64,000 nucleotides of DNA from Nocardiopsis alborubida (GCF_012396365.1 NZ_JAAXPG010000013.1:124001-188000); one strand, 5' to 3'. Shown: positions 6,607 through 16,011, numbered from the stretch's first letter. Notes: generated by a model from the sequence alone, not told the origin. Translations and numbers: made by a program.

Positions 6607-8901
6607 ATGGACGCGTTTGGACATGTCGGGGACCCGGGGCCACGGGACGGTTTCGAAGGACGGCGGGGGATGGGCGCGCATCCCGGGGCCGGGCCGGACG
6701 CGTCGGACCCGCGGGGCGGGCCCGAACGGCTGCGGTTCGCGTTCCACCTCGTTGACGGTGCGGACGAGTACGGCCTGGTGTTCTCATTCGCCCGCCTCTG
6801 CGGCGCGGTGGACGGGGGCGCGGAGGCCCACCAGGCGGTCTGGTACGTGGCCGACCGGAGCGCACGCGAGCACGGCGGCGAGTCGTGGGTGGACCAGGGG
6901 TGCGTCGACGCGGTCCGCGCCCTCGTCGGGGCCGACCGGGTCACCGACCCGCGGGTGCGCCGGGCGCTCCTCGACGCCCTCTCCCAGGGGCGCCTGCCGG
7001 AACCCGACCGCCTGCTCCCGCGCGCGGCGCGGTGGAGGGAGGCGCCCCTGGACCTGGACGCCGGGGACGTGGTGCTTCTGCGCGGGGACGGGCACGGCGG
7101 TCTCCTCGTCGAGGCGCGGGGGGAGGAGTCCGGTTTCCGGCTGCGGCTGTCCCCGCCCGGGGACGGCGGCCACCCTCGCGAGCACGTTGGCGCGGCCCGC
7201 GCCTCCACGGACGCGGACCCCGGGGCCGCGAGCCCCGAGGCCCCCGTCCTGGAGGCCGCGAGCCTGGAGGCCGCGGGGGTCCTCCACTTCCGGGGCCGAT
7301 CCGCGCGGGTCACGGGCCGGGGCTGGCACGAGCGCGCGTTCGGGGAGGACCTCCTCCCGGCGCGGGACGGCCGCGACGCCTCCTGGTCCCGTGCCCGCGT
7401 CCGCCTGGACAACGGATGGGAGCTGGCCGTCCACCGCACCGGCGGAGCCGACGCCCCGGACGGGACCCCGGCCGCGTGCGGGGCGACGGCCGTGCTGGCC
7501 TCCCCGGACGGCGAGCGCGTCGAGGCGCCCGCGACCCTGCGCGGCCTGCGCCCCTGGACGTCCCTGACCACCCTCAACACCTATCCCACGGCCTGCGACG
7601 TGGAGGTCCCGCTCCTGGACCTGCGGCTCCGGACCACGGCGTGGTTCCCGCGCCAGGAGGCGGTCTCGGTCACCGCCCTCTCCGGAAGGCTGGAGGCCCA
7701 CGCCGACGCCGAGGGCACGATGGGCGGCCGCCCGGTCCGCGGCCACGGGCTGTGGGAGGTCTTCCCCGACACCCGGATCGAGGACTTCGAGCGCCACGTC
7801 ACCCGCATCCGCGCGGTCACCCGCCAGGAGATCGACCGCCTCTACCCGGCGGAGCCGGACGCGCGCTCCCTGGCGGAGCTGGCCGGGACCGAGCACCGGC
7901 CCGAACGTCTCGACGGCGCGGTGCTGGAGGACCTGCACGCGTCGCTCGTGGGCCCGGTCCGGCACACCACCGCGGGCCTGGGCAGGAGCTGGCGCTCCTA
8001 CGTCTCGATGGCGGCCATCGAGCTGTTCGGCGTCGACAGCGAGCCCTACCGGCCCCTGGTGGCGGCCGCCGAGCTCCTGCACACCGGCAGCCTCATCATC
8101 GACGACGTCGAGGACCGCTCACCGCTGCGGCGGGGCCGACCCGCGGCCCACGTCGTCTTCGGCGAGGCGGTCGCCGTCAACGCGGGCACGGCGGCCTACT
8201 TCGCGCTGGACCGCGTCCTGAACCGGGTCCTGCCCGACGACGCGGCCCTGAGGCTGCGCGTCTACCAGGTCTACCTCCGGGTGCTGCGGGCCGGACACGG
8301 CGGACAGGCGATCGACATCGCGGGCCACCGGGCCGCGATGGACGAGGCCGTGGAGACGGGCGACGCCGAGGCGCTCCTGCGGCGGGTGCGCTCGGGCCAC
8401 TGGCTCAAGACCGCGGCGCCCGTGCGGGGGCTGGCCGAGATCGGCGCGCTCGTCGCCGGCGCCCGGGAGGAGCAGTTCCGGGCGCTGGGCGAGTACTTCG
8501 ACGCCGTGGGGCTGGCCTACCAGATCTCCGACGACGTCATGGACCTGCGCGGCCTCACCGCGCCCGCCGAGGGCGGCGGGCGCTCGGCGACCAAGCACAC
8601 CGCCGAGGACCTGCGCGCGGGCAAGGTCACGATGCCGCTGGCCCACGCCGTGGCCCTGCTGCCGCCCCGCCGGGCGCGCGAGCTCTGGTACTCGGTACGC
8701 GACGGCGACGCCGACGAGGCGACCGTGGCCGCCGCCGCGGCGTCCCTGGAGGAGTGCGGCGCGGTCGCCGCCTGCACCGGGGAGGCCCAGGGCCTGGTCG
8801 AGCGGACGTGGAAGCCCCTGCGCGACCTCGTGCCCTGCACCTGGACCTCCGTCATGATGGGCGCCCTCGGTGCCTACGCCGCCCGCCGGGAACGCGAGTA
8901 G
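6607..8901 (+). CDS. Fusion protein: CrtC/AttH lipocalin-like domain plus polyprenyl diphosphate synthase
   Basis: A 764-residue two-domain protein. Residues about 30-420 resemble the CrtC/AttH (carotenoid 1,2-hydratase, lipocalin-like) family: TGRGWHERAFG, then WSRARVRLDNGWELAV, WTSLTTLNTYPTACDVEVP and a closing GGRPVRGHGLWEVF. Residues about 440-764 are an all-helical trans-prenyl synthase with the first Asp-rich motif DDVED at 499-503 (IIDDVEDRSPLRRGRPA) and the second DDVMD at 642-646. It should therefore make a prenyl diphosphate (C15-C25 or longer; chain length not predictable) while the N-terminal domain may hydrate, cyclise or bind the product. ATG 6607 was chosen; the frame is open to 6454 without homology. 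An ABC exporter pair follows immediately, suggesting the terpenoid or its bearer is exported. Confidence 0.8.
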   Translation: MDAFGHVGDPGPRDGFEGRRGMGAHPGAGPDASDPRGGPERLRFAFHLVDGADEYGLVFSFARLCGAVDGGAEAHQAVWYVADRSAREHGGESWVDQGCVDAVRALVGADRVTDPRVRRALLDALSQGRLPEPDRLLPRAARWREAPLDLDAGDVVLLRGDGHGGLLVEARGEESGFRLRLSPPGDGGHPREHVGAARASTDADPGAASPEAPVLEAASLEAAGVLHFRGRSARVTGRGWHERAFGEDLLPARDGRDASWSRARVRLDNGWELAVHRTGGADAPDGTPAACGATAVLASPDGERVEAPATLRGLRPWTSLTTLNTYPTACDVEVPLLDLRLRTTAWFPRQEAVSVTALSGRLEAHADAEGTMGGRPVRGHGLWEVFPDTRIEDFERHVTRIRAVTRQEIDRLYPAEPDARSLAELAGTEHRPERLDGAVLEDLHASLVGPVRHTTAGLGRSWRSYVSMAAIELFGVDSEPYRPLVAAAELLHTGSLIIDDVEDRSPLRRGRPAAHVVFGEAVAVNAGTAAYFALDRVLNRVLPDDAALRLRVYQVYLRVLRAGHGGQAIDIAGHRAAMDEAVETGDAEALLRRVRSGHWLKTAAPVRGLAEIGALVAGAREEQFRALGEYFDAVGLAYQISDDVMDLRGLTAPAEGGGRSATKHTAEDLRAGKVTMPLAHAVALLPPRRARELWYSVRDGDADEATVAAAAASLEECGAVAACTGEAQGLVERTWKPLRDLVPCTWTSVMMGALGAYAARRERE

Positions 8902-8941
8902 CGGCCACCCTTTTCCCCCTCCCTCACGAGTGAGCAGACCG

Positions 8942-9610
8942 ATGTCACACGCATCCACCCCCACACCGGCGCTGCGGGTCCGCGGCGTTCACAAGTCCTA
9001 CGGCCGCCACCACGTGCTGCGCGGCGCCGAACTCGAACTCCCCGGGGCCTGCCTGGCCGGACTGGTCGGGGAGAACGGCTCGGGCAAGTCCACCCTGCTG
9101 CGCATCCTCTCGGGCGTCCTCGCCCCCGACCACGGCACCGTCGACCACTCCGGCAGCCTGGGCTACTGCCCCCAGCACACGGTGCTCAACCCGGCCTTCA
9201 CCGTCGCCCAGCACCTGCGCCTCTTCCAGGTCGCGCACGACCTGCCCGACCTGTCCCGCGCCCGCGAACTCCTCGACGTCCTCGGGTTCGCCGAGTACCT
9301 CCACCACCGGGTCTCCACGCTCAGCGGCGGCACCCGCCAGAAGCTCAACCTCACCCTCGCGCTGATGCACGACCCGCACCTGCTGCTCCTGGACGAGCCC
9401 TACCAGGGGTTCGACTGGGACACCTACGAGAGGTTCTGGCGGCTGGCGGCCGACCTGCGCGACCGGGGCCGCTCCGTGCTGGTGGTCTCGCACATCGCCT
9501 TCGACACGGTGCGCTTCGACCGCCTGTGGCGGCTGGAGGGCGGGCTTCTGGTGGAGGGGGCGTCCTCGTCGGCGCCCTCGGCCCCCGCGACGGCGGCGGA
9601 GGGCCGGTGA
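8942..9610 (+). CDS. ABC transporter ATP-binding protein
   Basis: A 222-residue ATPase with Walker A GENGSGKST, signature LSGGTRQKLN, Walker B LLLLDEP and switch histidine in VVSHIAF. A Q-loop (YCPQHTVLNPAFTV) is clear. It starts 40 bases after the prenyl synthase fusion gene. ATG 8942 was taken; an in-frame GTG at 8930 is an alternative. The stop overlaps the permease ATG. Together with that permease it forms a compact exporter likely serving the prenyl product or a terpenoid-modified compound of the upstream enzyme; this functional link rests on position only. Confidence 0.88.
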   Translation: MSHASTPTPALRVRGVHKSYGRHHVLRGAELELPGACLAGLVGENGSGKSTLLRILSGVLAPDHGTVDHSGSLGYCPQHTVLNPAFTVAQHLRLFQVAHDLPDLSRARELLDVLGFAEYLHHRVSTLSGGTRQKLNLTLALMHDPHLLLLDEPYQGFDWDTYERFWRLAADLRDRGRSVLVVSHIAFDTVRFDRLWRLEGGLLVEGASSSAPSAPATAAEGR

Positions 9611-10422
9611 TGCGCCGCGCCTGGACCCGTTACGCCACCGCCACCCGCATGGCCCTGCTGGAGCACCTGCGCAACCGGCTGGCGCTGGTCCTGGTGGTGC
9701 TCTTCATCCCCGTCTGGATCACCCTGGTCTACCTGGTGATCGCCGACGCCGACGTGCGGTTCCTCCTGCGCGCCACCGGGGAGACCGTCACCGTGCACGG
9801 CAACCACGTCAGCAAGATCTCCGGCGCCGTCAACGCCGTCACGCTGATCGTCGGGTTCATGATGTTCATCGTCACCTACCGCTCCTTCGGGTTCGACCAG
9901 CGGCTGGCGATGGCCGGGTACCCGCGCCTGCACCTGCTCGCGGCCAAGCTCACGGCGCTGGTCACGGCCTCGGCGCTGGTCTGCGCCTACGCGGTGGCGG
10001 TGATCTGCTGGTACTGGGTTCCCGAACAGCCGTTCATGCTGTGGCTCTCCCTGCTGGGGTCCGCGCTGGCCTTCGGCGGGATCGGGGTGATGCTGGCGGC
10101 CCTGCTCCGGGGGGAGCTGGAGGGCATGTTCTGCATCGTCATGCTGTCCATCATCGACATGGGGTTGCAGAACCCGGTGGCCAACCCGTCCTCGGACAGC
10201 GACGTCGTGCGCTACCTGCCCACCTACGGCACCATGCAGACCGGGGTCGCCGCGGGCTTCCAGGACACGGTGCCGCTCGCGTACCTGCTGCTGGGACCCG
10301 CGTGGTTCCTGGCCACGGTGGCGGTGGCGGGGGCGGCGTTCCGCCTGCGCACCCGGGACCGCAGCCGGGCCTTGCCCGCCCGCGCGCCCTCCGGTCGCGC
10401 CCGGTCCGCACGGGCTGAGTGA
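9610..10422 (+). CDS. ABC-2 type permease
   Basis: A 270-residue membrane protein with six hydrophobic segments (about 25-45, 70-90, 115-140, 145-165, 175-195, 225-250) and a basic C-terminal tail. It is coupled to the ATPase by an ATGA overlap. The sequence is a divergent ABC-2 permease: the ATPase partner is the main argument for function. A strong hairpin terminator follows 30 bases downstream, so the three-gene unit (fusion synthase, ATPase, permease) ends here. Confidence 0.8.
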   Translation: MRRAWTRYATATRMALLEHLRNRLALVLVVLFIPVWITLVYLVIADADVRFLLRATGETVTVHGNHVSKISGAVNAVTLIVGFMMFIVTYRSFGFDQRLAMAGYPRLHLLAAKLTALVTASALVCAYAVAVICWYWVPEQPFMLWLSLLGSALAFGGIGVMLAALLRGELEGMFCIVMLSIIDMGLQNPVANPSSDSDVVRYLPTYGTMQTGVAAGFQDTVPLAYLLLGPAWFLATVAVAGAAFRLRTRDRSRALPARAPSGRARSARAE

Positions 10423-10450
10423 CGGCGCCGCGCCCGGCGCGAAGCGTGGA

Positions 10451-10481
10451 GAGGCCCCCGGCGCGGTGCGCCGGGGGCCTC
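10451..10481. terminator. Hairpin terminator between convergent operons
   Basis: Perfect 14-base arms (GAGGCCCCCGGCGC and its complement) around loop GGT, located between the ABC permease and the convergent GH31 gene. It could stop transcription from both sides. No U-tract, as is usual in high-GC actinomycetes. Confidence 0.75.
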
Positions 10482-10510
10482 CTCCTGTGTCAAGGTGCCC
10501 GACACCCGCC

Positions 10511-12844
10511 TCAGGTCAGGCGCAGGCTGACGCGTGCGGTACCGGCCGGGACCGACACGAGGACGCCCCGGTCGGTCTCGGTGACCTCCGCGCCGGGACC
10601 GTCGGTCCCGGCCCCGCGCACGCCGACCAGCAGCACCCGCCACCCGTGGGCCGGAGCGGACTCGGCCTCCACGGTGACCCCGTCCCCCGAGCGCTCGGTC
10701 CGGAAGACCGCGGCGGCGGAGCCGTCAGCGGACGGCACGACCGTGGTGGACGCCGGAGCCGCGTCCCCGGCCCCGTACACGTGCAGGGCCAGCCCGTCCG
10801 TGTAGTCGTAGTCGGGCCGGTCGTCCACCGCGCCGACCGGAAGGACCGCGTGCGGCCGCACCAGCAGGGGCAGGGAGTCGAACCCGTGGGTCTCGCTGCG
10901 CCAGGCCGGGCCCCGCACCGTCTCGCCCGTGAGCAGGTGGGTCCACACGCCCTCGGGGACGTAGTACTCCACGGAGCCGTCCGCGCTCAGCACGGGGGCG
11001 ACCAGCAGGTCCTCGCCCAGCATGTACTGCGTGTCCAGGTGGTGGCAGGTCGGGTCGTCGGGGAACTCCAGCAGCATCGCGCGCATCATGGGCGTCCCCT
11101 CCCGGTGGGCCTGCACGGCCGCGCCGAACAGGTAGGGCATGAGCGTGCACTTGAGCCGGGTGAACGCGCGGGCCACCTCGGTGGACTCCTCGTCGAAGTC
11201 CCACGGCACCCGGTAGGAGCGGCTGCCGTGCAGCCTGCTGTGCGAGGAGAGCAGACCGAACGCGAGCCACCGCTTGAACACCGCGGCGTCGGGTGTGCCC
11301 TCGAAGCCGCCGATGTCGTGGCTCCAGAAGCCGAACCCCGACAGCCCCAGGGACAGGCCGCCGCGCAGGCTCTCCGCCATCGCCTCGAACGTCGAGGCGC
11401 AGTCGCCGCCCCAGTGCACCGGGAAGCTCTGCCCGCCCGCCGTGGCCGAGCGCGCGAAGAGGACGGCCTCCCCCTCACCGCGCTCGCGCGTCAGCAGGTC
11501 GAACACCGTCTCGTTGTACAGGTGCGTGTAGTAGTTGTGCATGGCCTGCGGGTCGGAGCCGTCCGCCCACACCACGTCGGTCGGCACCCGCTCGCCGAAG
11601 TCGGTCTTGAAGCAGTCCACACCCATGTCGAGCAGGGCCTTGAGCTTCCCGGCGTACCACGCGCGGGCGTCGGGGGACGTGAAGTCCACCAGCGCCATCC
11701 CCGCCTGCCACATGTCCCACTGCCACACGGTTCCGTCCGGCCGCCGGACCAGGTGCCCCAGCCGGGAGCCCTCCTCGAACAGCGCCGACCGCTGGGCGAT
11801 GTAGGGGTTGATCCACACACAGGTCCGCAGCCCCCGGGCCCTGAGCCGGGAGAGCATGCCCACGGGATCGGGGAACAGCTCCGGGTCCCACTCGAAGTCG
11901 CACCAGTGGAACTCGCGCATCCAGAAGCAGTCGAAGTGGAACACGCTGAGGGGCACGCCCCGCTCCGCCATGCCGTCGATGAAGCGGTTGACCGTGTCCT
12001 CGTCGTAGGAGGTGGTGAACGACGTGGACAGCCACAGCCCGAACGACCACTCCGGCGGCAGCGCGGGGCGGCCGGTGAGCGCGGTGTACCGGGCCAGGAT
12101 CTCCTTGGGGCTCTCCCCGTGGACGACGTAGTAGGTCAGGGCGTGGTCCTCCACGCTGAACTGCACGCGGCCCACCGACTCCGAGCCGACCTCGAACGAC
12201 ACCGGGCCCGAGTGCGCCACGAACACCCCGTAGCCCCGGTTGGTCAGGTAGAACGGCACGTTCTTGTAGGCCTGCTCGCTGCTCGTGCCGCCGTCGGCCT
12301 GCCAGATGTCCACGGTCTGGCCGTTGCGCGTGAACGGCGTGAACCGCTCGCCCATGCCGTACACGAGCTCGCGGACCCCCAGCGACAGCTGCCCCAGCAT
12401 GTGGTGGGAGCCGTCGGCGTCCTCCACGAAGGCGGTGCCCTTGGCGTCGGAGCCGGTCAGCACGGCGCCGCCCGCGCGGAACTCCATCCGCCAGGGGCCC
12501 TCGGTGGCCACCCGCAGGGACAGGTCCCCGCTGGTCAGCTCCACCGAGGAACCGTCCCGCTTCACGGAGGGCGCGACGCCGGGGTCGCTGCGCACGTCGA
12601 ACTCCGGCGCGCGCCGGACCGAACCCGCCAGGTGCGTGGTCCGCACGCCGATCACGCCGGGCGCGGGAGACCAGCAGTCCACCGTGATCAGCGGTGTGTT
12701 GAGCGTGTCCCCCCGGTGCCCGATCGGGCGGACCGGGGCGTAGAGGGTGAACCGGTCGTCGTGCACCCGCACGTCGCGGGCCTCGTGTGCGCGGTTGGCG
12801 CGCACACCCTCCCTCATCTGCCAGAAACCGTCGGTGAACTTCAT
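10511..12844 (-). CDS. yicI: Alpha-xylosidase/alpha-glucosidase, GH31 (YicI type)
   Basis: A 777-residue cytoplasmic glycoside hydrolase. The N terminus MKFTDGFWQMREGV and a matching length (E. coli YicI is 772) place it with YicI alpha-xylosidases rather than ordinary alpha-glucosidases. The nucleophile is Asp 415 in DCFKTDFGERVP (YicI Asp 416) and the acid/base is Asp 481 in HWGGDCAST (YicI Asp 482). It should release alpha-linked xylose, for example from isoprimeverose-type oligosaccharides, after import by the ABC system encoded upstream. It is the last gene of a minus-strand operon lacI - binding protein - permease - permease - yicI. A downstream hairpin terminator ends the unit. Confidence 0.93.
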   Translation of the reverse strand: MKFTDGFWQMREGVRANRAHEARDVRVHDDRFTLYAPVRPIGHRGDTLNTPLITVDCWSPAPGVIGVRTTHLAGSVRRAPEFDVRSDPGVAPSVKRDGSSVELTSGDLSLRVATEGPWRMEFRAGGAVLTGSDAKGTAFVEDADGSHHMLGQLSLGVRELVYGMGERFTPFTRNGQTVDIWQADGGTSSEQAYKNVPFYLTNRGYGVFVAHSGPVSFEVGSESVGRVQFSVEDHALTYYVVHGESPKEILARYTALTGRPALPPEWSFGLWLSTSFTTSYDEDTVNRFIDGMAERGVPLSVFHFDCFWMREFHWCDFEWDPELFPDPVGMLSRLRARGLRTCVWINPYIAQRSALFEEGSRLGHLVRRPDGTVWQWDMWQAGMALVDFTSPDARAWYAGKLKALLDMGVDCFKTDFGERVPTDVVWADGSDPQAMHNYYTHLYNETVFDLLTRERGEGEAVLFARSATAGGQSFPVHWGGDCASTFEAMAESLRGGLSLGLSGFGFWSHDIGGFEGTPDAAVFKRWLAFGLLSSHSRLHGSRSYRVPWDFDEESTEVARAFTRLKCTLMPYLFGAAVQAHREGTPMMRAMLLEFPDDPTCHHLDTQYMLGEDLLVAPVLSADGSVEYYVPEGVWTHLLTGETVRGPAWRSETHGFDSLPLLVRPHAVLPVGAVDDRPDYDYTDGLALHVYGAGDAAPASTTVVPSADGSAAAVFRTERSGDGVTVEAESAPAHGWRVLLVGVRGAGTDGPGAEVTETDRGVLVSVPAGTARVSLRLT

Positions 12845-12899
12845 GGGCGGCCCTTCCCTGTAGTCGTGGTCTCGGTTCGCCGGTGGTGCGGGCGGCGGG

Positions 12900-13808
12900 T
12901 CACTTGATCGACCCCCCGGAGATCCCGGCCGCCACGTATTTCTGCGCGACGACCAGGAGCACCGCCGCGGGGATGGAGGAGAGGACGGCCACGGCCATGA
13001 CGGCGCCCCAGTCGCCGACGTGCGCGCCGATGTACTCGTAGATGCCGAGCGTCACGGGCTTGACCGCGTCGGTCGTGTTCAGCGTCAGCGCGAACAGGAA
13101 GTCCGACCACGCGAACAGGAAGGTGAACAGGCTGCCCGTGATCAGCGCGTTGCGGCTCATCGGCAGCACGATCGAGACCAGCACGCGCAGGCGTCCGCCG
13201 CCGTCGAGCATCCCGGCCTCCAGCACCTCCTCGGGGATGGACACCATGAACGCGCGCAGCAGGACGATCGTGAAGGGGATGCCCAGGGACGCGTCGGCCA
13301 GGATCAGCCCGAGGTAGGAGTTGACCAGCTCCAGTTCGACGTAGGCGTTGTACAGCGCGTTGGCCACGACGATGCCCGGGACCATCTGCGTGATCAGGGT
13401 GCCGAACACGACCGTCTCCGCGCCGCGCAGCCGGAACCGCGCCAGGGCGTAGGCCGCCGGGGCGGCCACCAGCAGGCAGACCGCGACCGCGCCGAGCGCC
13501 ACCAGGATCGAGGTGAGCAGGTTGCCCGCCTGCGACTCCCAGGCCCGCTGGAAGTTGCCGAGGTCGAGCGTGCGCGGGAACCACCGCAGCTCCACCATCG
13601 CGGCGCCCGGTTGCAGCGCCGTGTTGACCATCCAGTACAGCGGGAACAGCAGCACGGCCAGGATCAGGACGCCGAGCACGGCGCTCACGGCGTCGCCCCG
13701 CGCCCTGCGCGTCATGAGCGGGCGCCGGGGCCGCGCGGCGGCCGGCGCCCCGCCGCGCCGGGTCGGGCCCGCCGGGGCGGCGGCGGTGCTCTCGGGTGCG
13801 GCGCTCAT
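12900..13808 (-). CDS. Carbohydrate ABC transporter permease (MalG type)
   Basis: Second membrane subunit of a CUT1 sugar importer, 302 residues, six predicted transmembrane segments after a Pro/Ala-rich cytoplasmic N terminus of about 35 residues. The coupling-helix motif EEVLEAGMLDGGGRLRVLVS matches the EAA loop that contacts the ATPase. ATG at 13808-13806 overlaps the stop of the preceding permease gene. No ATPase gene is present in the cluster, so a shared MsiK-type ATPase elsewhere is expected, as in other actinomycetes. Confidence 0.9.
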   Translation of the reverse strand: MSAAPESTAAAPAGPTRRGGAPAAARPRRPLMTRRARGDAVSAVLGVLILAVLLFPLYWMVNTALQPGAAMVELRWFPRTLDLGNFQRAWESQAGNLLTSILVALGAVAVCLLVAAPAAYALARFRLRGAETVVFGTLITQMVPGIVVANALYNAYVELELVNSYLGLILADASLGIPFTIVLLRAFMVSIPEEVLEAGMLDGGGRLRVLVSIVLPMSRNALITGSLFTFLFAWSDFLFALTLNTTDAVKPVTLGIYEYIGAHVGDWGAVMAVAVLSSIPAAVLLVVAQKYVAAGISGGSIK

Positions 13809-14755
13809 CGGGTGACACCTCCACGGTTGGCGCGCAGGTAGATGACCGCGAACACCATGCTGACGAGGATCAGGACGTTGCCGACCACGGCTCCCTGGCC
13901 GAAGTCGAGCTGGAGGAAGGACAGCTGGTAGGTGAGGGTGCCCAGGGTCTCCGTGGAGTGCGCCGGGCCGCCGTTGGTCAGCGCCAGGATCAGGTCCAGG
14001 ATCTTCACGGTCGACATGAAGCCCAGCACCAGCACCACGGTCACGACGGGCCGCAGCAGGGGCAGGGTCACCCCGAAGAAGGTGCGCAGCGGGCCCGCGC
14101 CGTCGAGCACGGCCGCCTCGCGCAGCTCCGCGGGGATCTCCTGGAGCCCGCCGTAGAGGATCACCATGTTGAAGGGGATGCCGATCCAGATGTTGACCAG
14201 CACCACCGACAGCAGCGCGAAGTCGGGACTGCTCAGCCAGGGCACGGCCGACGACGTGATCTGGAGCGCCTGGAGCGACTCGTTCAGCACGCCGGTCTCC
14301 TGGTCCAGGACCCGGCGCCAGACGGTGCCGGCCACCACCATCGGGATCAGCCACGGCAGCAGGAGCAGGGACCGCATGATCCCGGACAGCGGAAAGCGGC
14401 GGCTGAAGAAGACCGCGAGCGCCATGCCGATGCAGAACTGGCCCGCCAGGGACCCCAGCGTGAACAGGAGGGTGTGCCACAGGGACGCGCCGAACAGCTC
14501 GTTGGCGAAGACCGCCCGCCAGTTGTCCAGCCCGTTGAACGGCGCCTCCCCCGTGAAGTACGTGGAGAAGGTGTAGTCCTGGAAGCTCATCACCACGTTG
14601 CGGACCAGCGGGTACCCGAAGAACAGCAGCATGTACAGCAGCGCGGGGGCGACGAACAGCCACTTCGCGAGGTTCTGGCGCCCGCGCCGCGCGGGCGCCG
14701 TCCCCGCGGCCGCCGTCGCCGTCGTTGTCGCCGTCGTGGTCGTCGTTGTCGTCAC
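13805..14755 (-). CDS. Carbohydrate ABC transporter permease (MalF type)
   Basis: First membrane subunit of the CUT1 importer, 316 residues with six membrane spans; EAA-like loop IPAELREAAVLDGAGPLRTF. The GTG start (14755-14753) overlaps the binding-protein stop. Its N terminus is odd: about 22 residues almost entirely Thr, Ala and Val, encoded by a trinucleotide-like repeat (14713-14755). This tract precedes the first membrane helix and is probably disordered; replication slippage may vary its length between strains. Confidence 0.9.
   Translation of the reverse strand: MTTTTTTTATTTATAAAGTAPARRGRQNLAKWLFVAPALLYMLLFFGYPLVRNVVMSFQDYTFSTYFTGEAPFNGLDNWRAVFANELFGASLWHTLLFTLGSLAGQFCIGMALAVFFSRRFPLSGIMRSLLLLPWLIPMVVAGTVWRRVLDQETGVLNESLQALQITSSAVPWLSSPDFALLSVVLVNIWIGIPFNMVILYGGLQEIPAELREAAVLDGAGPLRTFFGVTLPLLRPVVTVVLVLGFMSTVKILDLILALTNGGPAHSTETLGTLTYQLSFLQLDFGQGAVVGNVLILVSMVFAVIYLRANRGGVTR
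14713..14755. repeat. Trinucleotide-like repeat at the 5' end of the permease gene
   Basis: Runs of GTC/GTT/GCC/GTG triplets (ACG/ACA/ACC/GCG on the coding strand) encode a threonine-rich tract. It covers the start codon region and is the only obvious low-complexity tract of this kind in the window. Confidence 0.5.
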
Positions 14756-16011
14756 GACCGGCCCCCCAGCTCCGCCTCGACCCGCGCCTGGGCGCGTTCC
14801 ATGGCCTCCTGGGGGTCCGCCTCGCCGGTGAGCGCCGCCTGCAGCGCGGTGCCGACGGCCTGGGAGTAGGTGTTCCACTCGGTACCGGCGTACTCGGTCC
14901 GGCTGCGCGCCGTGCGCACCTGGTCCACGAACGGGGCCAGCTCCGGGACCAGGTCGCGGTACTGCTCGGCCGCCTCGGTGTCGACGGGCACGTTGCTGCC
15001 CTTGGTCGACCAGTCCAGCTGCGCCTCCGCCGTGGTCAGGCAGGCCACGAGTTCGCCGGCCACGCGTTCGCGGTCGGGGTCGTCGCCGTTGACCGGCACG
15101 GTGAAGGTGGTTCCGCCGATCGGCGCGACCGAGGTGTCCCCGGCCTCGGGTACGGGGATCTCCGCCACGGCCCACTCCAGGTCGGGGTGCTCCTGGAGGA
15201 CAGGCAGCTGCCAGGGGCCGTTCACCATCATGGCCGTGTTGCCCGCGATGAACTGGTCGTTGACGTCGGCCTGGGTCCAGTTGACCACCGAGGGGGAGAC
15301 CGATCCCGCCTCGACCAGCGAGGTGACGTACTCCAGCGCCTCCACCGACTCCGGTGAGGCCAGCTCCCTCTCGTCGCCGCCGTTGGACCACAGCCACGGC
15401 AGGAACTGGTAGACGCCGTCCTCGGTGGCCAGGGCGCTGATCGCGAGGCCGTAGCGCCCGCCCCCGGTCAGCTCCGCGGCGGCCTCCTCCAGCTCCGCCC
15501 AGGTCCGGGGCGGGTCGATGCCCGCCTCCTCCAGGGCGGCCGTGTCGTAGAAGAGCCCCAGGGAGTTCACCGACCGGGCGGCGCCGTAGTACACGCCCTC
15601 GTAGCTGCCGATGGACAGCGCGCCCTCGGACAGGCCGTCCGTGGGTATGCCGAGTTCCTCCAGCGGTACCAGGCCCCCGGCCGCCGCGAACTGCGGCAGG
15701 TCCGAGCCGTCGAGGTTGAGCACGTCGGGGAGCGAGTCGGAGGAGGCCATCCGCAGGGCCTTGGGCACGAGCTGGTCGGCGGGCACGCTGATGTGGCGCA
15801 CCTCCACGCCCACCTGGTCCCCGCAGGCGTCCATGGCCTCCTGGTCCCAGGTGTGGTAGGGCTCGTCGGTGCTGGAGTCCATGATGGTGTACACGCTCGG
15901 GTCGCGTTCGGCCGCGCAGCCGACTCCGGTCAGGGCGAGCGCCGCGGCGCAGGCGGCCGCCGACGCCGTTCGTAGTGGTCGGTGCGGGTGTCGGTACAGG
16001 TGTTCGTGCAT
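14752..16011 (-). CDS. Sugar ABC transporter substrate-binding lipoprotein
   Basis: A 419-residue extracellular binding protein of the MalE/CUT1 class. The signal peptide (RPLRTASAAACAAALALTGVGC) carries a lipobox TGVGC, so the protein is lipid-anchored. Body motifs include YYGAARSVNSLGLFYDTAALEEAGI and FIAGNTAMMVNGPWQLPVL, typical of family 1 binding proteins. Given the YicI-type enzyme in the same operon the likely ligand is an alpha-xyloside or related oligosaccharide; this is inference from context. Confidence 0.92.
   Translation of the reverse strand: MHEHLYRHPHRPLRTASAAACAAALALTGVGCAAERDPSVYTIMDSSTDEPYHTWDQEAMDACGDQVGVEVRHISVPADQLVPKALRMASSDSLPDVLNLDGSDLPQFAAAGGLVPLEELGIPTDGLSEGALSIGSYEGVYYGAARSVNSLGLFYDTAALEEAGIDPPRTWAELEEAAAELTGGGRYGLAISALATEDGVYQFLPWLWSNGGDERELASPESVEALEYVTSLVEAGSVSPSVVNWTQADVNDQFIAGNTAMMVNGPWQLPVLQEHPDLEWAVAEIPVPEAGDTSVAPIGGTTFTVPVNGDDPDRERVAGELVACLTTAEAQLDWSTKGSNVPVDTEAAEQYRDLVPELAPFVDQVRTARSRTEYAGTEWNTYSQAVGTALQAALTGEADPQEAMERAQARVEAELGGRS

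Noticed and set aside
12841-13824. Minus-strand frame of 327 codons overlapping the MalG-type permease
   Set aside because: Same strand but wrong frame; composition is Arg/Gly/Ala-rich and the permease motifs are in the other frame.
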